Positions 6,739-10,371 of a DNA stretch of 10,371 nucleotides are shown in pieces. Every line of letters starts with the position of its first letter. Positions within the stretch are counted from its first letter, which is position 1. This DNA is from JAHJFW01 sp038065635 (GTDB lineage: Bacteria; Patescibacteriota; Patescibacteriia; 2-12-FULL-60-25). The notes beneath the pieces are model-generated. The model saw only the letters and a program-made list of their open reading frames with translations, ran no database searches and was not told the DNA's origin. The stretch lies in NCBI GenBank assembly GCA_038065635.1, contig JBBTQP010000037.1, positions 1 through 10,371 of the forward strand, written 5' to 3'. The position numbers and the translations under genes were made by a program.

Positions 6739-6767
6739 TTGCTCGTTTTTGATAATGTTGTTATCAT
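6739..6767 (+). promoter_or_regulatory. candidate hicBA promoter, possibly leaderless
   Basis: TTGCTC (6739-6744, a weak -35), a 17-base spacer, then TATCAT (6762-6767) with an extended TG at 6759-6760. The expected start of transcription (about 6774-6775) coincides with ATG 6775, so the message would be leaderless, consistent with the lack of a Shine-Dalgarno. An alternative -10 is GATAAT at 6751-6756. Confidence 0.45.
6750..6766. promoter_or_regulatory. inverted repeat, candidate autoregulatory operator
   Basis: TGATAA (6750-6755) and TTATCA (6761-6766) are perfect complements with five bases between them, covering the candidate -10 of hicBA. Toxin-antitoxin operons are usually autoregulated at such sites. 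The HicB here is short, without a clear C-terminal DNA-binding domain, so which protein binds is uncertain. Confidence 0.45.
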
Positions 6768-6774
6768 TTTATTC

Positions 6775-7020
6775 ATGAAATCTGAAAAAGTTCTTACCTA
6801 TACGGTCGTGTTTGATCCGGTGGAGAAAGGCGGATATGTTGTTTCGGTTCCAATGTTACCCGGATGTCTTACGCAAGGTGGAACCTTTGAGGAAGCAAAG
6901 CGTAATATAGAAGATGCTATTTCTGGTTATGTCGCTGTATTGAAAGAGGATGGCGACGAAATCCCACAAGAGTTTTCAGATCCTGTCATCGCACGAGTTA
7001 CTACGCCAGATCCGGCTTGA
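6775..7020 (+). CDS. hicB: HicB-like antitoxin
   Basis: An 81-residue HicB-type antitoxin of a type II toxin-antitoxin system; it binds and blocks the HicA mRNA interferase. Seen: the partly degraded RNase H-like HicB fold with YTVVFDPVEKGGYVVSVPMLPGC (about 9-31) and the family run TQGGTFEEAKRNIEDAI (33-49). The C-terminus is short (about 60-81) with no recognisable ribbon-helix-helix or HTH domain, unlike longer HicB proteins. ATG 6775 is chosen because it gives the family N-terminus; the frame is open from 6739, but that segment holds the promoter. The toxin gene follows two bases after the stop. The order hicB-hicA is the reverse of the E. coli arrangement but is common elsewhere. Confidence 0.88.
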   Translation: MKSEKVLTYTVVFDPVEKGGYVVSVPMLPGCLTQGGTFEEAKRNIEDAISGYVAVLKEDGDEIPQEFSDPVIARVTTPDPA

Positions 7021-7022
7021 TT

Positions 7023-7250
7023 ATGAGCGATCGATTGCCGCAGATTACTTCGCGGGAATTGATCCGTATCCTTGAGAGGCGCGGCTTTATGATTCGTCGT
7101 ATAACTGGCGGACATATAATATTACGTCACGGCCAGACTAAACGCATGGCGACAGTTCCGTCACATCCGGGTGATCTTCAACGCGGACTTGTATTTGGGA
7201 TATTGAAGCAAGCAGGAATTGATTTAGATGATTTTAAAAAAGATTTATGA
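7023..7250 (+). CDS. hicA: HicA-like mRNA interferase toxin
   Basis: A 75-residue HicA toxin with the double-stranded-RNA-binding-like fold, which cleaves mRNA and slows growth when free of HicB. Seen: ITSRELIRILERRGF (8-22), the catalytic-histidine region GGHIILRH (29-36, His31 expected catalytic), the strand MATVPSHPGDL and the C-terminal GILKQAGIDLDDF helix. Every conserved part is present, so it looks active. ATG 7023 is preferred; TTG 7017 would overlap hicB. Its TGA overlaps the start of the Mur ligase as ATGA, so hicB, hicA and the ligase are likely on one message. Confidence 0.9.
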   Translation: MSDRLPQITSRELIRILERRGFMIRRITGGHIILRHGQTKRMATVPSHPGDLQRGLVFGILKQAGIDLDDFKKDL

Positions 7251-8572
7251 TAAATATTTTACGTCGTTTAACTCCAGCTTACATTTTGAGAGTTTATCAT
7301 CGCGCCCTATCCTGGCTGGCGTCAGCGATCTACGGAAATCCATCAAATAAGCTGATCGTGATCGGAGTAACCGGAACCAACGGGAAGACTACGACCGCTT
7401 ATTTCACGGCGAAAGCGCTTGAGGCATCGGGTCATCAGACGGGAAGTTCAAGTACCGCAATTTTCAAGGTAGGTGACAAGGAGTGGTTGAATAGTACGAA
7501 GATGACCATGGTCGGTCGTTTTGCTTTACAGCGGCTTCTTCGCGAAATGGTCAACGCCGGATGTCGGTACGCGGTTATCGAAACTTCTTCGCAAGGAGTA
7601 GTCCAGCATCGTCACGCGGACATCAACTACGATGTAATGGTTTTTACGAATCTGACGCCGGAACATATCGAAGCGCACGGAAGTTTTGAAAAGTACAAGC
7701 AAGCAAAGATCGAGGCGTTTCGTCACACCGCGAAATGTCCGCGAAAAGTTTTTAATGGAAAAACAATTCCAAAGATCGCTATATTGAATGCGAGAGATGC
7801 ATCGTCCGTGGCGTTCGCGCTTCCGGAATTCGATAAGATTTCATGGTACGGAACGGACGGTACGTCCGGCGCGGATCTCATAGCGACAGAGATAAAATTA
7901 GAAGCAGAGAGCGTCTCGTTCAACGTACGAGGAAATAAAGTATTGTTGCATCTCCCAGGGCTCGTGAACGTTGAGAACGCTCTTGCGGCTCTTTTGACGT
8001 GCGATGCGTTATGCGTCCCGTTGTCTCGCGCCGTGGAAGCGCTTAGTGAAATTCAAAACGTTCCGGGTAGATTTGAGCGAATCGACGAAGGACAACCGTG
8101 GATCGTGATCGTGGATTATGCGCCGGAGCCGGAATCTCTCGCGCGGCTGTATGAAACACTTCGTCTTGTTCCTCGAAACCGCACAATCCACGTTCTCGGT
8201 TCCTGCGGCGGAGGGCGTGACGTTTCGCGACGTCCTATTCTCGGCAAGATGGCCGGAGAATTGGCGGACATTGTGATTGTCACAAACGAAGATCCGTATG
8301 ACGATGACCCGCGACGAATTATGGATGAAGTGGCGGCAGGCGCTCGCGAAGCCGGAAAACTTCTCGGCAGAACTCTGTTTGTGATCGAAGATCGCGCGGA
8401 AGCTATCAACGAAGCAATGCGTCAGGCCGAGGCGGGAGACTTGGTTTTGCTTACCGGAAAGGGGAGCGAGCAGGCGATATGCGTGGAAAACGGCAAAAAG
8501 ATTCCGTGGGACGAGCGTGAAGTGGCAAGAAAAGCCATTAAGGGAAGCTGGAAGTTGGAAGCTGGAATCTAG
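7247..8572 (+). CDS. murE: MurE-like Mur ligase, N-terminally short
   Basis: A 441-residue ATP-dependent Mur ligase closest to MurE, which adds the third amino acid to UDP-MurNAc-L-Ala-D-Glu in peptidoglycan synthesis. Seen: Walker-type loop TGTNGKTT (42-49), ETSSQG (112-117), FTNLTPEHIEAHG (133-145), the carbamylated-lysine position K154 in YKQAK, NVENALAA (241-248), VPGRFE (272-277), GGGRD (321-325) and GKGSE (404-408). Oddities: the usual UDP-binding domain 1 is replaced by a hydrophobic helical stretch of about 35 residues. The DNPR-type specificity motif reads EDPY (348-351). The DYAH motif reads DYAP (290-293). This short form is, to my knowledge, common in CPR bacteria. The third amino acid is therefore uncertain. 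The last residues (WKLEAGI) come from a repeat. The start overlaps hicA by four bases. Confidence 0.82.
   Translation: MINILRRLTPAYILRVYHRALSWLASAIYGNPSNKLIVIGVTGTNGKTTTAYFTAKALEASGHQTGSSSTAIFKVGDKEWLNSTKMTMVGRFALQRLLREMVNAGCRYAVIETSSQGVVQHRHADINYDVMVFTNLTPEHIEAHGSFEKYKQAKIEAFRHTAKCPRKVFNGKTIPKIAILNARDASSVAFALPEFDKISWYGTDGTSGADLIATEIKLEAESVSFNVRGNKVLLHLPGLVNVENALAALLTCDALCVPLSRAVEALSEIQNVPGRFERIDEGQPWIVIVDYAPEPESLARLYETLRLVPRNRTIHVLGSCGGGRDVSRRPILGKMAGELADIVIVTNEDPYDDDPRRIMDEVAAGAREAGKLLGRTLFVIEDRAEAINEAMRQAEAGDLVLLTGKGSEQAICVENGKKIPWDEREVARKAIKGSWKLEAGI
8544..8571 (+). repeat. 7-base tandem repeat at the end of the Mur ligase gene
   Basis: GAAGCTG, GAAGTTG, GAAGCTG and GAATCTA lie head to tail, a 7-base unit repeated about four times. 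Together they encode the terminal W-K-L-E-A-G-I and part of the stop codon, so the repeat has supplied the gene's end. Confidence 0.7.
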
Positions 8573-8598
8573 TGGTTGATTACTGTACAATCTACACG

Positions 8599-8615
8599 CC
8601 AGGGCGCATGGCATG
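8599..8615 (+). repeat. half copy of the palindromic element
   Basis: Seventeen bases identical to 414-430 in the GT2 gene, covering the left arm, the centre base and the start of the right arm, after which the similarity ends. It lies ten bases before a full element of the sister type, suggesting repeated insertion or recombination at this spacer. Confidence 0.7.
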
Positions 8616-8626
8616 TTAAACGGGGA

Positions 8627-8650
8627 GGGCGGGACAAGCCCGCCCCTACA
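8627..8650 (+). repeat. 24-base palindromic element, intergenic copy
   Basis: GGGCGGG (8627-8633) pairs with CCCGCCC (8639-8645) around ACAAG, followed by CTACA. It differs by one base from 3243-3266. It lies in the 110-base spacer after the Mur ligase. No T-run follows, so it is not a normal terminator, although the hairpin could stall or protect RNA. Confidence 0.82.
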
Positions 8651-8652
8651 AC

Positions 8653-8680
8653 CGCTACTCGCTACTAACTATTCGCTCCA
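8653..8680 (+). repeat. short 7-base tandem repeat before the PH-domain gene
   Basis: CGCTACT (8653-8659 and 8660-8666), then AACTATT and CGCTCCA, a decaying 7-base unit ending two bases before ATG 8683. It occupies the place where a Shine-Dalgarno would lie. Confidence 0.5.
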
Positions 8681-8682
8681 TC

Positions 8683-9354
8683 ATGTTCCACATCGAAGAC
8701 GTTTTACAACTTAAAGAATCCGAAAAAGTTAAATTGTTTGTTAGACGACATCCGATGACGCTCCTGCCGGGTCTTTTTGTTGCAACGGTTTTGATAGTGA
8801 TTCCGTTTTTTTTCATCTTTCCACTTTTTAGTTTTAGGATGCCGGGTGTCGCGGTTTTTCTTGCTTCTGTACTATTAGGGATAATCGTCGCTCTCCGCGC
8901 TTTCCTTCTTTGGGATTCTGATGTTTTGATAGTTACATCCGATCGCTTGGTTAAAGTTGATCAGAAGGGCGTGTTTTCAAGATTCGTTACGGAATTGGCA
9001 ATGGGGTCCATAAGTGATGTTGCGTGGAAAAAGCACGGCGTGGTCGACACTTTATTTTCCGTCGGCTCACTTTCCGTAAACAGCCCAGCGGTATCGAAGA
9101 CGATTGAGATTACGCGCATGTCGCATCCTGACCGATTGCACGGATTGATCAACGATCTTCGCCGCGCGTTATCTCCAAATAAATCGGAGACTCAAATCGG
9201 GAATGAAAATCGTGAACGGATCCACGGGTTGATGGCAGAGATGGAAAAACTTCCCGCGGAAACTCTTGAACAAATCGAGAAAGTTGTGCACGGCGGATCT
9301 ACGGAGCGGGCGGAGTCACCCGGATTGGTGGTGCAAAAGAAATTGATCGAATAG
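8683..9354 (+). CDS. membrane protein with bacterial PH domain
   Basis: A 223-residue membrane protein of the bacterial PH-domain (YdbS/DUF304-like) type. Two hydrophobic helices at about 26-48 and 54-77 form a hairpin. A PH-like beta domain follows at about 78-160 (DSDVLIVTSDRLVKVDQKGVFSRFVTELAMGSI and after), facing the cytoplasm if the family rule holds. The C-terminal 60 residues are charged and probably helical (about 170-200) with a loose tail. The precise role of these proteins is unknown; they are frequent in CPR genomes and are thought to scaffold envelope functions. The start at 8683 has no Shine-Dalgarno. It ends seven bases before the divisome-like gene, so the two are probably one operon. 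Confidence 0.82.
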   Translation: MFHIEDVLQLKESEKVKLFVRRHPMTLLPGLFVATVLIVIPFFFIFPLFSFRMPGVAVFLASVLLGIIVALRAFLLWDSDVLIVTSDRLVKVDQKGVFSRFVTELAMGSISDVAWKKHGVVDTLFSVGSLSVNSPAVSKTIEITRMSHPDRLHGLINDLRRALSPNKSETQIGNENRERIHGLMAEMEKLPAETLEQIEKVVHGGSTERAESPGLVVQKKLIE

Positions 9355-9361
9355 AGATATT

Positions 9362-9793
9362 ATGAGCGCTGTTTTACGCGGGAGGAATGATTCAAAGGCA
9401 AAAAGTTTTGCGCGATGGCCTGTGTTTATTATTGCGAACGCGGCGTTGCTTTTGGTTATCGGCGCATCAACTGTTAGAGAAACGTATCGCGGCTGGACTG
9501 TGGATCGCGAGATTCAAGCGCTTGGCGCAAAAGCGGAATCACTCGAAAGCCGTCGTTCGGAGTTGGAGACGTTGGCGCAGGAACTGGTTTCACCAGAGCG
9601 CGTTGAGCATGAGGCGCGGGCGCGTTTGGGCATGAAGAAGCCGGAAGAACGCGTGATAGTATTGGAAGGATATTCGGCGGATGTTTCGTCCGGAAATCTT
9701 GCGTCTGCCGGATACTCGGATCGGAAAGAGGATTTAAGGAGTAATCCGGAAAAGTGGAAAGAATATTTTTTCAAAGAGCGTGCAAATAATTAA
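9362..9793 (+). CDS. FtsB/DivIC-like septum formation protein
   Basis: A 143-residue single-pass protein of the FtsB/DivIC (septum formation initiator) family, expected to bridge the early and late divisome at the septum. Seen: a basic N-terminus, one transmembrane helix at about 19-36, an extracytoplasmic coiled coil at about 44-76 (leucine-rich heptads from REIQALGAKAESLESRR onward), and the family segment EARARLGMKKPEE (84-96). A C-terminal NPEKWKEYFF (128-137) is, as I recall, frequent in CPR members. The length is typical for an extended family member. It sits seven bases after the PH-domain gene. FtsB cannot be told from DivIC or FtsL-like proteins without structure. Confidence 0.83.
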   Translation: MSAVLRGRNDSKAKSFARWPVFIIANAALLLVIGASTVRETYRGWTVDREIQALGAKAESLESRRSELETLAQELVSPERVEHEARARLGMKKPEERVIVLEGYSADVSSGNLASAGYSDRKEDLRSNPEKWKEYFFKERANN

Positions 9794-9797
9794 CTAC

Positions 9798-9806
9798 TGT
9801 GATAAT
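9798..9806 (+). promoter_or_regulatory. weak extended -10 candidate
   Basis: TGTGATAAT (TG at 9798-9799, then GATAAT 9801-9806) lies 23 bases before ATG 9830. No credible -35 is seen upstream. It could give a separate start for the chaperone gene. Low support. Confidence 0.25.
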
Positions 9807-9829
9807 AGATGGGTTGAATAATTTCATAT

Positions 9830-10371
9830 ATGGAAAACAATGAACAAATGCCAGCGGAGGTAGGTGGGGAGGCGAAACCGTTGAAAAAAGGTTCGAAGAA
9901 AATGGGGGCCGTCGTTACCGCGATAGTTTTGTTGCTGGTAATCGTCGGAGGGGTGGCTGGCGTTATGTGGGAAGTCACGGTTAAACATGCGAGCGGCGCG
10001 GCTATTCGGAAAATTTCCGAGTTACTTCCTATTCCTGCAGCGCGCGTTGGTGGAAAAACCATACTCTATCGCGAGTATCTCAAGTCGCGAGACACGCTTG
10101 ATACTTTTTTGAATTCCGAGGCCGCAAAAACGCAGGGAATAAATACGAAGCTCGATACGGACATGGAAAAGAACGTGCTTGAAAAACTCGTGAATCAAGC
10201 GGCGCTGGAAGAATTGGCGGAACAAAAAAAGATTACGGTGAATGACGAAGAGTTGCGAGCGTTTTTTGCGGATGTGGTCGCCGCGGCGTCAACCACGACT
10301 CCTGACGTCGGCGTGTATCTTTTGAAAAATTTCGGTTGGGACGAGGAGAATTTTAGGCAAGAGGTTCTCAA
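9830..10371 (+). CDS. membrane-anchored SurA/parvulin-like foldase, partial
   Basis: An open frame from ATG 9830 runs 180 codons to the window edge without a stop, so the gene is cut at its 3' end. Residues 1-24 are polar and basic, and one transmembrane helix lies at about 25-47 (AVVTAIVLLLVIVGGVAGVMW). What follows outside the membrane resembles a SurA N-terminal domain: PAARVGGKTILYREYLKSR (69-87), then helices with LEKLVNQAALEELAEQKKITVNDEELRAFF (117-146) and NFGWDEENFRQEVL (167-180). Such proteins usually carry a parvulin-type prolyl isomerase domain next, beyond this window. The expected role is folding or quality control of exported proteins. No Shine-Dalgarno is seen; 36 bases separate it from the FtsB-like gene. 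The start is chosen for the basic tail before the helix. Confidence 0.78.
   Translation, partial: MENNEQMPAEVGGEAKPLKKGSKKMGAVVTAIVLLLVIVGGVAGVMWEVTVKHASGAAIRKISELLPIPAARVGGKTILYREYLKSRDTLDTFLNSEAAKTQGINTKLDTDMEKNVLEKLVNQAALEELAEQKKITVNDEELRAFFADVVAAASTTTPDVGVYLLKNFGWDEENFRQEVL

Noticed and set aside
8009..8614. 201-residue open frame on the minus strand
   Set aside because: Antisense shadow of the Mur ligase, whose motifs are clear in the plus frame; no domain is recognisable.

Overview
The window reads as a scaffold piece from an uncultured ultra-small bacterium of the Candidate Phyla Radiation (Patescibacteria), probably of the Parcubacteria type. The reasons are the CPR-style N-terminally short Mur ligase, the DUF2304 plus glycosyltransferase block, a membrane PH-domain protein next to a divisome-type coiled-coil protein, the near absence of Shine-Dalgarno sequences, and many small palindromic repeats. 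TGA is used as a stop (hicB, hicA), so the code is standard and not the recoded one of Gracilibacteria/Absconditabacteria. This placement is inference; no rRNA or marker set is present.

Layout. 1-62: edge of a dispersed repeat. 63-3807 (+): a compact cell-surface polysaccharide block with a DUF2304 membrane protein, a GT2 glycosyltransferase and two GT4 glycosyltransferases. 3720-5715 (-): a large polytopic membrane protein, interrupted by a 100-N scaffold gap at 4444-4543 and overlapping the last GT4 gene tail to tail. 5751-6338 (+): a CDP-alcohol phosphatidyltransferase, divergent from the membrane protein. 6321-6737 (+): a self-contained unit of consensus promoter, strong Shine-Dalgarno, an unrecognised 103-aa protein and an intrinsic terminator. 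6739-8572 (+): a hicBA toxin-antitoxin pair whose toxin gene overlaps a MurE-like Mur ligase by four bases. 8573-8682: a repeat-rich spacer. 8683-10371 (+): a membrane PH-domain protein, an FtsB/DivIC-like protein, and the start of a membrane-anchored SurA/parvulin-like chaperone cut by the window end.

How the parts fit. Almost everything concerns the cell envelope: sugar transfer, phospholipid head-group synthesis, peptidoglycan precursor synthesis, septum formation and extracytoplasmic folding. hicBA and the 103-aa gene are the accessory pieces.

The strongest unusual signal is repeat DNA inside genes. Two 24-base palindromic elements of form GGGCG-N9-CGCCC-CTACA are read through in the same frame in two glycosyltransferases, and a third copy lies in the spacer after the Mur ligase. 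A separate 96-base inverted repeat with perfect 25-base arms lies in frame inside a loop of the polytopic membrane protein. All three intragenic insertions are multiples of three long. The second item to follow up is the 103-aa gene, the only one here with a textbook promoter, Shine-Dalgarno and terminator.
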